The position numbers and the translations under genes are program-made. Positions 25,162-34,865 of a stretch of DNA of 64,000 nucleotides are shown here, piece by piece (position 1 is the first letter of the stretch; every line of letters starts with the position of its first letter). The stretch covers positions 124,001-188,000 of the forward strand of contig NZ_SPQR01000002.1 in assembly GCF_004766055.1 (NCBI RefSeq), in the 5' to 3' direction. The DNA is from Desulfosporosinus sp. Sb-LF (GTDB lineage: Bacteria > Bacillota > Desulfitobacteriia > Desulfitobacteriales > Desulfitobacteriaceae). Below the pieces are notes generated by a model. It had not been told where the DNA came from and ran no database searches. It saw only the letters and a list, made by a program, of their open reading frames with translations.

Positions 25162-26376
25162 CTAAGAATTGCTTACCGGAACCTTACCATAGTAGCATTT
25201 AAGCGGTGACTTTTCACAACCGATGATACAGAAATTACATTGTATACATTTTGTTTGTGTCTGTTTTTTTGTTTTAAATTTATTGACTATATCTGGTTCG
25301 ATGATAAATGGCCTACACATAGAAACTGCAACAAACTTATCATTATTAATTATGTCTTCTATTTCTTCTAATTTTGTTATTCCTCCGACTAGAATCACCG
25401 GAATATTTACAGCTTTCTTGATTGCCATGGCTGCTTCTAAGTTATATAAGTTTTTCGGCTGAGGTTGTGGTACCGCTTTATTTGAGATGACACCAACAAA
25501 TTTTTTCACAAATTCAGGCATTTTATTTAACTTTTCATTTTGTGCTACTATCATTCTCCATGGCACCTGTCCACGAATTGTCGCCATCCCAGCTTTTAAT
25601 GATCCATTTGAAACTTCAATCCCGTCACATCCAACCTGCTCTAAAAGTTTTGCAATTTTTTCAGACTCTTCAATTGTCATGCCATTTTTTAAAGGTTCAT
25701 ATCCATTTACTTTTACGATTAGTGGATAATCCCCGACTTCCTTCCTGGCCTTTTCAAAAATCATTTTAACAATCCTAAATCTGTTTTCTGTACTACCGCC
25801 CCATTCATCGTTTCTCCTGTTCATTCTTGGCGATACGAATTCTGAAAGTAAATATCCATGCGACATATGAATTTGTACACCATCAAAACCTGCTTCTTTT
25901 GCGTTTTTTATTCCTTGAACAAACTCTTCTATTACTTCTAAAATTTCGGCTTTAGTCATTTCTCTTGCTTTATAGTCCGATATTTTAGAAGGTGCAACAA
26001 TCGGCATATGGGCACTTTCTTCTTTTGACTGACCTCCACAATGATTAAGTTGGGCAATAACTGGAGTTCCCAGTTCGTGCATTCTGTTCATTAATTTTTT
26101 TAAGACCTCAATATTTCCAGCTTCATTAAGCATAACCATATTACTTGAAGCCTTTCCTTGCTGACCCACTCCAATAAAGCCAGTAATAATTCCACCAACC
26201 CCGCCTTTCGCTAATGCTTCGTACTTTTTAAGTAACTGATCACTAGGCTTGCCTTTTTCATCAGCGATTCCTTCAAATGTTGCCGATCTAATTATTCGGT
26301 TAGGAAATGTTATACCTGCCAATTCAAAGGGCTCAAATACCTTATTTCCTTTTGTTTGGTCAAATAATGTTTTCAT
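25162..26376 (-). CDS. Old Yellow Enzyme family NADH:flavin oxidoreductase (paralogue 2)
   Basis: 404 residues. FPNRIIRSATFEGIADEKGK, GFDGVQIHMSHGYLLSEFVS, RMNRRNDEWGGSTENRFRIV and PVILVGGITKLEE..VSMCRPFIIEP identify the FMN barrel, with HMSHGY carrying the usual His pair. The tail CIQCNFCIIGCEKSPLKC has five Cys. It is longer than paralogue 1 through an N-terminal insert and a segment before GGITKL. First enzyme gene downstream of the TetR gene; a TetR-type operator half (TTTTGAGAACGTTC) is about 30 bp upstream, so the pair is probably induced by a substrate-like compound. Confidence 0.92.
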   Translation of the reverse strand: MKTLFDQTKGNKVFEPFELAGITFPNRIIRSATFEGIADEKGKPSDQLLKKYEALAKGGVGGIITGFIGVGQQGKASSNMVMLNEAGNIEVLKKLMNRMHELGTPVIAQLNHCGGQSKEESAHMPIVAPSKISDYKAREMTKAEILEVIEEFVQGIKNAKEAGFDGVQIHMSHGYLLSEFVSPRMNRRNDEWGGSTENRFRIVKMIFEKARKEVGDYPLIVKVNGYEPLKNGMTIEESEKIAKLLEQVGCDGIEVSNGSLKAGMATIRGQVPWRMIVAQNEKLNKMPEFVKKFVGVISNKAVPQPQPKNLYNLEAAMAIKKAVNIPVILVGGITKLEEIEDIINNDKFVAVSMCRPFIIEPDIVNKFKTKKQTQTKCIQCNFCIIGCEKSPLKCYYGKVPVSNS

Positions 26377-26402
26377 TAAACTCGCTCCTGCAAATATTTT
26401 TG

Positions 26403-26421
26403 TTTTTGAGAACGTTCATTC
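26403..26421. promoter_or_regulatory. Probable operator before the flavin reductase operon
   Basis: TTTTTGAGAACGTTCATTC shares TTTTGAGAACGnTC with 27052-27072, in front of the TetR gene. It lies between the regulator's stop and the first reductase start, where the cognate TetR protein would act. Binding is inferred. Confidence 0.5.
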
Positions 26422-26440
26422 TAATTTGCATAAAAAAATC

Positions 26441-27019
26441 TCATTTGTTTAATATTGCTAAGGAAAAATCTGCTATACGATGTAACTTGTCTTTGCTAGC
26501 TGAGGTTCTTGCAAGTACCCGAATCCCAAGCAAAGTATTGTTCAAGGTTTCTGCCACAAGCTCAGCATCATAATCGCATGTAAATTCACCTGTTTGTTGT
26601 CCTTTACGAATAAGCTCTGCAAGTAAATGCTCTGCTTGCATAAATGCTTCTTTCGTCTTTTCATTTACATCCTTATCTCGGGGAGCCAGCTCAGTTGCTG
26701 AGTTTACAAATAGGCAACCCAATGGTCTGTCTTCATTTCCTTCGATGACAAAGTCAAAGATAAACTGTATCGCTTGTTTTGCAGTTTCTGCACGTGAAAT
26801 TTCCGATTTTAGTCTGGAATTTATAAATTCTCCGAATAAATTTATCGCTTTTAGAAATAATGTATGCTTATCACCGAAGGTATCATATAAACTTCTACGA
26901 TGGATTCCCATGTGCTCTACCAGGTCGCTCAGTGATGTCTTTTCATAACCTTGTTCCCAAAATAATTCCATGGCTTTCTGGAGAACTACACTTTCCTCAA
27001 ATTCCTTGCTTCGTCCCAT
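26441..27019 (-). CDS. TetR/AcrR-family regulator of the flavin reductase operon
   Basis: About 192 residues. The N-terminal helix-turn-helix is standard: AMELFWEQGYEKTSLSDLVE, then HMGIHRRSLYDTFGDKHTLF. The C-terminal part (CLFVNSATELAPRD.., LNNTLLGIRVLARTSAS) resembles the YxaF/AcuR-like group that often controls reductases. The open frame begins at 27052, but AGGAGGG lies before the ATG at 27019, the better start. It reads into the two reductase genes in the same direction, and near-identical operator-like motifs precede both it and them. Confidence 0.9.
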   Translation of the reverse strand: MGRSKEFEESVVLQKAMELFWEQGYEKTSLSDLVEHMGIHRRSLYDTFGDKHTLFLKAINLFGEFINSRLKSEISRAETAKQAIQFIFDFVIEGNEDRPLGCLFVNSATELAPRDKDVNEKTKEAFMQAEHLLAELIRKGQQTGEFTCDYDAELVAETLNNTLLGIRVLARTSASKDKLHRIADFSLAILNK

Positions 27020-27051
27020 TACTTTCCCTCCTGTTATTAGGAATAGTAACA

Positions 27052-27072
27052 TTTTGAGAACGATCGGTCAAG
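27052..27072. promoter_or_regulatory. Probable autoregulatory operator of the TetR gene
   Basis: TTTTGAGAACGATCGGTCAA contains the shared half TTTTGAGAACGnTC, with partial dyad symmetry around CGATCG (TTGA..TCAA). It is about 33 bp upstream of the chosen TetR start. Confidence 0.5.
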
Positions 27073-27215
27073 AATTATTTTCATAGTTGGATAGTACCAG
27101 CATCCATCAAGTACTATGAAATCTTTTATTATTAAATAAACTCATAGGCAGTTTTTCCACCGATTAGTTAAAGAGGGCCTACCTAGCATAACAGGTGGTT
27201 TTCGTGTAAAAAAAT

Positions 27216-27253
27216 ACCCGCAAGGTCGGCAAAGTTCAGCCAGCCCTGCGGGT
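27216..27253 (-). terminator. Terminator after the recombinase tail
   Basis: ACCCGCAAGG pairs with CCTGCGGGT (one bulge). On the minus strand TATTTTTTT follows. Very like the terminator at 8779-8812. Confidence 0.75.
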
Positions 27254-27274
27254 TCGTAGGTTATCTATACGATA

Positions 27275-27677
27275 TTAACTCTTGATTTCAGTACCATCCC
27301 TAAAACTAAACTGGACATCATCATCAGCAAAGACCGTGACTTTATCTATAACCACAGACCAAAGATCTTCGTCAAACTCTGTGAGAACAGAATCCTGCCG
27401 CAACAATGCGGTAAGAAAAGTATCCAGTTGTTCCCGCTTTATCCGGCTGGCTTGTCGTTGTTCTTCGATTTTTTCCAGCCTGCACTATAACCGCAATCCA
27501 AAGATCTTCGTCAAACTCCATCAGAAAAGAATCCTGCCGCAACAACGTGGTTATGAAGGTATCCAGTTGCTCCCGTTTTATTCGGCGTGCTTGCTGTTGT
27601 TCTTCAATTTTATCCAACCCACCCTTGGCTTTTTCGTACCTTGCTTCAAAACTTGCGTACCGTTGTGGGTATTCAGC
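27275..27677 (-). pseudogene. Large serine recombinase tail with internal tandem duplication
   Basis: Two successive copies of the recombinase end are readable. The first: AEYPQRYASFEARYEKAKGG, LDKIEEQQQARRIKREQLDT, TLLRQDSFLMEFDEDLWIAV. A frameshift follows. The second: LEKIEEQRQASRIKREQLDT, LLRQDSVLTEFDEDLWSVVI, then DKVTVFADDDVQFSFRDGTE and a proper stop at 27275. The copies differ at several residues, so they may come from two related recombinases joined by recombination. Catalytic and zinc domains are absent. Confidence 0.75.
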
Positions 27678-27704
27678 GGGTGACGGTGATCCACCAGTCG
27701 TTCC

Positions 27705-27837
27705 TTATAACTGTGTTTCTAAGTTATCTAAGATAGCATGTACTTGGTTTATTTTGTCTAAGATTGATCGCACTGCAGTTGCTCCGCTCACTTGTGGTGT
27801 TGGAGCTCCCTTCTGAGTAACACTAGTGTCCTCTTAA
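27705..27837 (-). other. Short open segment of unknown origin
   Basis: About 43 codons ending at 27705 read EDTSVTQKGAPTPQV..SILDKINQVHAILDNLETQL, bounded upstream by a stop and lacking a ribosome-binding site. It looks like a protein C-terminus with an amphipathic helix. I do not recognise it. It adjoins the recombinase tail and may be a separate gene fragment or a further piece of the same element. Confidence 0.3.
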
Positions 27838-27917
27838 ACTTTATGACTACTAAATATTTTTTCTCAAAATACACCAAGGTTTAGACAAACCGTGAAGATA
27901 AGGATATAGAATCAACA

Positions 27918-27946
27918 ATCCCCACAGGTCAGTTTCCTGTGGGGAT
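27918..27946 (-). terminator. Hairpin downstream of tmRNA
   Basis: ATCCCCACAGG and CCTGTGGGGAT form a perfect 11-bp stem around a 7-nt loop, about 87 nt past the tmRNA 3' end. The U-tract is weak (TTGTTGATT). Confidence 0.55.
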
Positions 27947-28032
27947 CTTCTTCTGAGATATATAATTTATAAGGAAGCATAAATTTTATGGGTAATGTCA
28001 TGGTTATTATTATTGACATTATTGGTAATTTT

Positions 28033-28383
28033 TGGCGGAGGCGAGGGGATTTGCACCCCTGTATCGAAGAGCTGCCACAAAAGCGTCTACGCGTGTATCC
28101 TTCATTTTAAATTTCGCCAGTCGTGACTCCTAAAGGAAGGGATTCATTTCAGGCTAGCTCGATAATCTTTGCTAACAACTCCGAGCATTGTTGTTAGAGC
28201 AACCTACTATTTGACACCCTGGCCCTTCACCGTAGGTTCAGAAGGCAGGATGCTAGCGGCACTTAAGCAGCTAGAGCGTATTCGTTGTTTGCAATTATAA
28301 AGGTCCACCGTTTAACGAGACCAGGTGGAATCTCGACGCGCAACCCTTGCCACCGCTTCTCCGAGCGAGTCTAGAACGCCCCC
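28033..28383 (-). ncRNA. ssrA: tmRNA (transfer-messenger RNA)
   Basis: Rescues stalled ribosomes together with SmpB. The 5' end GGGGGCG pairs with CGCCTCC before GCCA-3', giving the tRNA-like acceptor stem; the T-arm segment GGGTGCAAATCCCC lies just before. The tag frame is at 28263-28292 (minus): GCA AAC AAC GAA TAC GCT CTA GCT GCT TAA, that is, ANNEYALAA, with the expected ALAA end. Length is 351 nt. It lies 140 bp downstream of smpB on the same strand. A 13-nt copy of its 3' end occurs at 22721. Confidence 0.95.
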
Positions 28384-28404
28384 ATATGAAGGATCTACAC
28401 ACAT

Positions 28405-28410
28405 AGTATA
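28405..28410 (-). promoter_or_regulatory. -10 element of the tmRNA promoter
   Basis: On the minus strand TATACT lies about 20 nt before the mature 5' end; a weak -35 (TTGCTT-like) is about 15-17 nt further up. So tmRNA probably has its own promoter in addition to read-through from smpB. Confidence 0.5.
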
Positions 28411-28522
28411 TCACATTTGGACTAAAAGCAAAGCTGAATATCAATGGAATTATTACATCTTATTGGAAAACAAAACATTTTGTTTTCACTTACAACACAT
28501 TTAGTTTTTTGTATCTTTAAGT

Positions 28523-28993
28523 TTAATAGGCTTTATTACGATCCCTTAGAGCCCGCTCAATGTCACGCTTGCCTTCACGTTCAGCAAGGACCTGACGCTT
28601 ATCGTAGTTTTTCTTTCCTTGGCCAACTGCCAATTCTACTTTTGCCATACCCTGTTTTAAATATAGTTTAATCGGAATAAGAGTCAACCCTTGCAGCTGA
28701 ATTTTCCCGACTAATTTGTTGATTTCAGTACGATGTAGTAATAATTTCCGTGGCCGTAGTGGATCGTGATTAAAGCGATTTCCTTGCTCATATGGGCTGA
28801 TATGCATCTGATGGACCCAAACCTCGCCATTATTTATACGAGCATAACTATCCTTCAAGTTTACCTTCCCGTTTCGGATGGATTTAATCTCCGTTCCAGT
28901 AAGAACGATTCCTGCCTCGACTCGATCATCTATAAAGTAATCGTGAAACGCTTTTCTATTGTCAGAAACAACTTTAATTCCCTCAGAAGGCAT
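28523..28993 (-). CDS. smpB: SsrA-binding protein SmpB
   Basis: 156 residues from the ATG at 28993 (GAGGAGGG upstream); the open frame extends 22 codons further but without a ribosome site. SmpB is an OB-fold protein that brings tmRNA to stalled ribosomes. Seen motifs: [72 protein letters not shown] and the basic tail [25 protein letters not shown] that inserts into the decoding site. Adjacent to ssrA, its RNA partner. Confidence 0.97.
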   Translation of the reverse strand: MPSEGIKVVSDNRKAFHDYFIDDRVEAGIVLTGTEIKSIRNGKVNLKDSYARINNGEVWVHQMHISPYEQGNRFNHDPLRPRKLLLHRTEINKLVGKIQLQGLTLIPIKLYLKQGMAKVELAVGQGKKNYDKRQVLAEREGKRDIERALRDRNKAY

Positions 28994-29111
28994 AACTATC
29001 CCTCCTCTCACTGTTACTTTAGTATAACATGCATTTCCTGAATTTAAACCTCTAGGCATTCGGCAGGCTAGCTAAACTAAATAGCTAAACTAACCAACGG
29101 TCGAAATTAGC

Positions 29112-29666
29112 TTATAGTTCGAGTGCCTCAGAAACTCCTTGCATTGCTTCCAACCCATAGCCCAAGAACTCCTCCAACGTAAGTCCTAGTTCACTACACG
29201 AGAGAATTTGTTGTCGATCTGCTCCCTTAGCGAATGACTTTGAATCGAACTTTTTCCGGAGAAACGGAACATCAACACCAGAAAGCTTCTTGTCTGGTCG
29301 AATCAGTGCTCCAGCGACAATAAGACCGGTCATTGGGTCGGTCGCATAAAGTGCCTTATCTAATAGAGAGATACGCGGTAACCCGTGCCTCTCGTTGTGA
29401 ACTTTCACGGCATAGACAATTTCTTCCGAAAAACCCATACTTTCTAGAATTTCCGCACCTTTGAGAGAATGAACATGTGGCTGTTCTTTCGTATCCTCAT
29501 AATCGATATCATGTAAAAGGCCAGCCATCCCCCACAAATCTGGATCCTGATCGAAATGCTTGGCCAAACGAATCAGAACCACTTCTGTTGAGATCATGTG
29601 TTTTAATAAATTCTTATTACCAACATATTTTGTTAATTCAGCATAAGCTTCTTCCCTTGTCATCAT
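29112..29666 (-). CDS. HDIG-type HD-domain phosphohydrolase
   Basis: 184 residues. The HD signature is present: His in NLLKHMISTEVV, the metal pair in GLLHDIDYED, and later His in HVHSLKGAEIL and KVHNERHG. Short HDIG proteins of this type are common in clostridia; the substrate is unknown (a nucleotide or cyclic nucleotide is usual for the superfamily). GAGGAAG precedes the start; ATG 29666 and the next codon are both possible. It sits between an esterase gene and smpB on the same strand. Confidence 0.88.
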   Translation of the reverse strand: MMTREEAYAELTKYVGNKNLLKHMISTEVVLIRLAKHFDQDPDLWGMAGLLHDIDYEDTKEQPHVHSLKGAEILESMGFSEEIVYAVKVHNERHGLPRISLLDKALYATDPMTGLIVAGALIRPDKKLSGVDVPFLRKKFDSKSFAKGADRQQILSCSELGLTLEEFLGYGLEAMQGVSEALEL

Positions 29667-29761
29667 ATCCGTACAGCTTCCTCTCTATTGTTTAGAAACT
29701 TTTTGTTTTCTTCCCATTGTTAAAAGCTTTATTTCCAAATTGTTACCTCATGAATCCTATC

Positions 29762-30523
29762 CTAATTCTTACAATTTAAATCCTCTTTGGTGAATTGTCG
29801 AAGAAATTCGTGGACCTTTTGAGCAACTGCTTCCCGTTCTGGGCCAAGTGTTAAGATGTGCCCAGAGTTTCCCCAATAGAGAACGGCTGGATTAGCTTGC
29901 TGGGTCTTCCTTGCAATAATTTGAACACTGACAGGATCTACTGTCAGGTCTTTAGTGCTTTGCATCAATAATGCAGGGCATTTTATTGCATAGAGGCCCC
30001 GGCGTACCTGGCGAATTGCACTGTTAAGGGAAATTAGGCCATCCACTGGAATCCGATCATAGACAAATCGCTCGACGGAGGCAAGTCGATGGGCCTTCGG
30101 TTTTCCTACAAACTTTCTGAACGGCCTAATAAGCTGGATATAACGAGTTCTCCGGTCATTAAGTACCATTGGTGCATTCATGCTAATGATTCCGTCAAGC
30201 AAGCCAAGAGTTGCCAAGTGTAGTACCAACAACCCTCCCATGGAGAGGCCCACTCCAACCACGGTATCGCAAGACTTCCTAAGCTCTTTGACTCCATTCT
30301 CCCCGTCCTTAGCCCAATCATCCCAGCACGTTTCAGCCATTTGTTCTGGAGTGGTTCCATGCCCTGAAAGACATATTCCCAGGACTGTCCATCCCCATTT
30401 GGTTAAACGTTCTCCCAATAAGCGCATTTCTGAAGGTGATCCAGAAAAACCATGGATGAGTAAGCAGCCAACACGATTTCCCGAAAAATAAAAGGGCTCC
30501 ACTAAGCGCCTTTGTGGTTCCAC
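29762..30523 (-). CDS. Alpha/beta hydrolase, Est30-like carboxylesterase
   Basis: 253 residues from a GTG with GGAGG upstream. Oxyanion loop CLLIHGFSGSPSEM, nucleophile elbow GVGLSMGG, acid in MQSTKDLTVDPVS and His in GNSGHILTL give the catalytic triad. It resembles the Bacillus/Geobacillus Est30/YvaK carboxylesterases, which lie next to secG, eno or smpB/rnr clusters in Firmicutes. Here it follows secG, separated by a strong hairpin. Confidence 0.92.
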   Translation of the reverse strand: MEPQRRLVEPFYFSGNRVGCLLIHGFSGSPSEMRLLGERLTKWGWTVLGICLSGHGTTPEQMAETCWDDWAKDGENGVKELRKSCDTVVGVGLSMGGLLVLHLATLGLLDGIISMNAPMVLNDRRTRYIQLIRPFRKFVGKPKAHRLASVERFVYDRIPVDGLISLNSAIRQVRRGLYAIKCPALLMQSTKDLTVDPVSVQIIARKTQQANPAVLYWGNSGHILTLGPEREAVAQKVHEFLRQFTKEDLNCKN

Positions 30524-30559
30524 CAGAACGTCCTCCTTCTGGTAAAAATAAATAACTCG

Positions 30560-30589
30560 AAAGGGGCACCTCGTATGAAGTGCCCCTTT
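30560..30589 (-). terminator. Terminator after secG
   Basis: AAAGGGGCAC and GTGCCCCTTT, perfect 10-bp stem, 10-nt loop, followed on the minus strand by CGAGTTATTT. Lies between secG and the esterase. Confidence 0.75.
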
Positions 30590-30617
30590 TAAAAAGCGTT
30601 GAAGTGTTCTCTTGCGA

Positions 30618-30839
30618 CTAAAGCATAGCTAAACCTAAAGAACTCAGTAAAAAGACGCCTGCCAAGCCCGCCGTAAGTTTCGCGAACAATTCATCCATAC
30701 CCTTCTTTTTACCAAAGATCGACTCTCCAGCGCCTGTTATAGCCCCTGATAATCCGGCACTCCTTCCGGACTGGAGTAATACAGCCGCAATCAATCCTAA
30801 AGAGCTAATGCATAAAAGAATTACTAAAGCAATTTTCAA
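30618..30839 (-). CDS. secG: SecG, preprotein translocase subunit
   Basis: 73 residues, two transmembrane helices (IALVILLCISSLGLIAAVLL and LTAGLAGVFLLSSLGLAML) joined by a Gly/Ser loop with SAGLSGAITGAGESIFGKKK, the SecG hallmark. It assists SecYEG in protein export. Placed after eno, as in many Firmicutes; secA, whose ATPase drives the same channel, lies at the other end of the window. Confidence 0.95.
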   Translation of the reverse strand: MKIALVILLCISSLGLIAAVLLQSGRSAGLSGAITGAGESIFGKKKGMDELFAKLTAGLAGVFLLSSLGLAML

Positions 30840-30963
30840 AATTAACTCACCCCTCTAAGGCAACCTTGCCACGATTCATAAACCCATTTATCAGTAGATT
30901 TATTTTAGCACAGGCCTGATCAAAACTCAAGAAGCTTCAGAGCGGAGTAATTTCACTCTATCT

Positions 30964-32289
<1,326 letters not shown>

Positions 32290-32428
32290 TTAATACAAAA
32301 CTTTTAATGGCTCGGCTCTATAGTTCTGCTCGAAAAAGCTGAGCATGATACCTCTTTCATTTACCGTTGTTACAAAAATTACGTGGATATCTCTTCAGAA
32401 GCACTCTCCTGCTCAATTGGCGTTAACG

Positions 32429-33973
32429 TTACAACCTAAGCAACGACGTTCCTGTCATCTCCTTTGGTAGTGGTATCTGAAGTAATTTCAAAATGGTAGG
32501 CGCAACGTCGCACAGAGCACCTCCTTCGCGCAACATTTGCCCTTTAAACTTATCGTTGATTAGAATAAAAGGCACTAGATTTGTGGAATGGGCAGTTAGA
32601 GGAAGTTGCGTCCTCGGATCCACTTTTTCTTCGGCATTTCCATGATCTGCGGTCACGAGGAGGGTACCGTTCATTTTCTGTAATTCGTCATAAATCTCGC
32701 CCATACATTGGTCCACCGTCTCCACCGCTTTGATCGTTGCCTCAAACACGCCCGTATGCCCCACCATATCCGGGTTGGCGAAGTTAAGAATGATCACATC
32801 ATATGTAGTTTTTCGAAGCTGTTCAATAAGCTTTTGGGTTAATTCCAGCGCACTCATTTCAGGCTGAAGGTTATACGTCGCGACTTTGGGTGAAGGGACA
32901 AGAATTCGTTCTTCACTAGGATACGGATCTTCGAGCCCACCATTAAAAAAGAAAGTAACATGCGCGTATTTCTCAGTCTCTGCAATTCGCAACTGCTTTA
33001 ACCCTTGATCTGAAAGCACTTCTCCCAAGGTATTTTCTAAGTTTTGCTGGGGAAAAGCGACGGGTGCCGAGATCGTTTCATCATACTGTGTCATACAAAC
33101 ATAATGGACATGAGGGCGATTGGGACGTTCGAACCCTGGGAATTCCTCATCTACGAAGGCACGTGTAATTTCTCGTGCCCGATCTGAGCGGAAGTTAAAG
33201 AACAGGACACTATCTCCCTCTTGAATTCTACCCACTGGCTTTCCTTCGCCATCAATAATCACCGTTGGAAGCACGAATTCATCGGTCACACGCACATCAT
33301 AGGAAATCTCCACCGCAGATAAAGCGCCCGCTGCGCGTTTTCCCTCCCCATAGGCCAAGGCTTGGTAACCCTTCTCTAAGCGTTCCCAGCGCTGATCCCG
33401 ATCCATGACATAATAACGACCGCTCACAGAGGCAATTTTCCCAACTCCCAATTCCATCATCTTTTCTTCGAGCTGAGTTATGTAGACCTTAGCACTCTGT
33501 GGTAAGACATCACGACCGTCAAGAATGGCATGGATATACACTTTCTCTAAGCCTTGTTGCTTAGCCATCTCTAGGAGAGCAAACAAGTGTGCAGTATGGG
33601 AATGAACCCCTCCATCCGAGAGTAAGCCCACAAGGTGGAAGGCCTTATTATTAAGACGTGCATGGTTCATCGCTTCTAGGAGAACCAAATTCTCGAATAA
33701 CGTTCTATCGTTAATTGCTTTAAAAATACGGGTTAACTCCTGATAGACCACCCTCCCGGCGCCCAAGTTCAGATGCCCTACTTCAGAATTTCCCATTTGA
33801 CCATCTGGTAGTCCTACAGCTTCCCCTGATGCTTGAAGTGTGGTGCTAGGGTATGTGCTTTCCAAGCGCCTGAAATTTGGTAAGTTCGCTTGAGCAATGG
33901 CATTTCCCTCGCTAGCCACTCGATGACCCCACCCATCCAAAATCATAAGGAGAAGAGGATTTTTAGCCCCCAT
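32429..33973 (-). CDS. gpmI: Phosphoglycerate mutase, cofactor-independent
   Basis: 514 residues. Interconverts 3- and 2-phosphoglycerate with two Mn ions and a phosphoserine. LMILDGWGHR carries the first metal Asp; GNSEVGHLNLGAGRVVYQ carries the nucleophile Ser; VLFFNFRSDRAREITRAF, NFANPDMVGHTG and LVTADHGNAEEK complete the sites. The ATG follows AAGGAA and is 2 bp past the tpiA stop, so the two are co-translated. Confidence 0.98.
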   Translation of the reverse strand: MGAKNPLLLMILDGWGHRVASEGNAIAQANLPNFRRLESTYPSTTLQASGEAVGLPDGQMGNSEVGHLNLGAGRVVYQELTRIFKAINDRTLFENLVLLEAMNHARLNNKAFHLVGLLSDGGVHSHTAHLFALLEMAKQQGLEKVYIHAILDGRDVLPQSAKVYITQLEEKMMELGVGKIASVSGRYYVMDRDQRWERLEKGYQALAYGEGKRAAGALSAVEISYDVRVTDEFVLPTVIIDGEGKPVGRIQEGDSVLFFNFRSDRAREITRAFVDEEFPGFERPNRPHVHYVCMTQYDETISAPVAFPQQNLENTLGEVLSDQGLKQLRIAETEKYAHVTFFFNGGLEDPYPSEERILVPSPKVATYNLQPEMSALELTQKLIEQLRKTTYDVIILNFANPDMVGHTGVFEATIKAVETVDQCMGEIYDELQKMNGTLLVTADHGNAEEKVDPRTQLPLTAHSTNLVPFILINDKFKGQMLREGGALCDVAPTILKLLQIPLPKEMTGTSLLRL

Positions 33974-33975
33974 CT

Positions 33976-34761
33976 CTATATTCCTTCCACGCGCGCCACA
34001 AGGGGGTTTGCGTTATGAATAAGTTTCGAAAAGCCTATAGGGTCAAGGCTAGCACCACCAACAAGTGCTCCATCAACATCCGGCTCAGTCATTAGTTCCG
34101 CAATGTTGTCCGCTTTAACACTCCCGCCATAGAGTATTGGCACTCTTTCTGAGGCAAGTCCCATAAGATCGCTTAGGGTGGCTCGAATTGAGGCACACAT
34201 TTCTTGGGCGTCTTTGCTGGATGCGGTTTTCCCAGTGCCAATTGCCCAGATAGGTTCATAAGCAACGATAACTCGGCTCAAATCCTCTGTCGATAAGCCG
34301 GAAAGAGCACGAGACACCTGACCTTGTACCCTCTCTGCTGCTTTTCCTTCCTCACGGACGTTCAGATTTTCCCCCACACAAAGGATGGGCGTTAAGCCCG
34401 AGGTCAACGCTTTTTGGACTTTCATCGCAATCTCTTCATCCGTTTCTCCGAACAATTCTCGCCGTTCTGAGTGCCCAATTATGACATATGTACAGGCAAC
34501 ATCGAGGAGCATCTGGGCCGAGATTTCACCAGTAAAGGCACCTTGGTCTGCTGAAGCCATGTTTTGTGCTCCCAAATGTACAATACTTTCTTCCAGTTCA
34601 TTTTTCAAGGGGTAGAGGGCTGTAAACGGCGCGCAAAGGATAATGTCGAGGTCTGTAACCGCCTTAACCTCTTCCAAGAACTTCACAGCATAGTCCTCTG
34701 CCTCGCTAACGGTTTTAAACATTTTCCAATTGCCAGCAATGACCGGCCGTCGATTTGCCAC
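33976..34761 (-). CDS. tpiA: Triosephosphate isomerase
   Basis: 261 residues from a GTG with GGAGG upstream. GNWKMFKT holds the active-site Lys, IIGHSERRELFGE the His, VAYEPIWAIGTGKTAS the catalytic Glu and mobile loop, and LYGGSVKADN plus GALVGGASL the phosphate site. The length is slightly longer than the usual 250 owing to a C-terminal extension. Lies between pgk and gpmI. Confidence 0.98.
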   Translation of the reverse strand: MANRRPVIAGNWKMFKTVSEAEDYAVKFLEEVKAVTDLDIILCAPFTALYPLKNELEESIVHLGAQNMASADQGAFTGEISAQMLLDVACTYVIIGHSERRELFGETDEEIAMKVQKALTSGLTPILCVGENLNVREEGKAAERVQGQVSRALSGLSTEDLSRVIVAYEPIWAIGTGKTASSKDAQEMCASIRATLSDLMGLASERVPILYGGSVKADNIAELMTEPDVDGALVGGASLDPIGFSKLIHNANPLVARVEGI

Positions 34762-34865
34762 TTATTTATTCCTCCAATTCATATACGAGGTGCGGTGCAT
34801 TATGTTCCAATCCCCTTAAATCTCTCTAACTCTGCCACTAACTTCGTGTCGATCTCGACCTTGAT

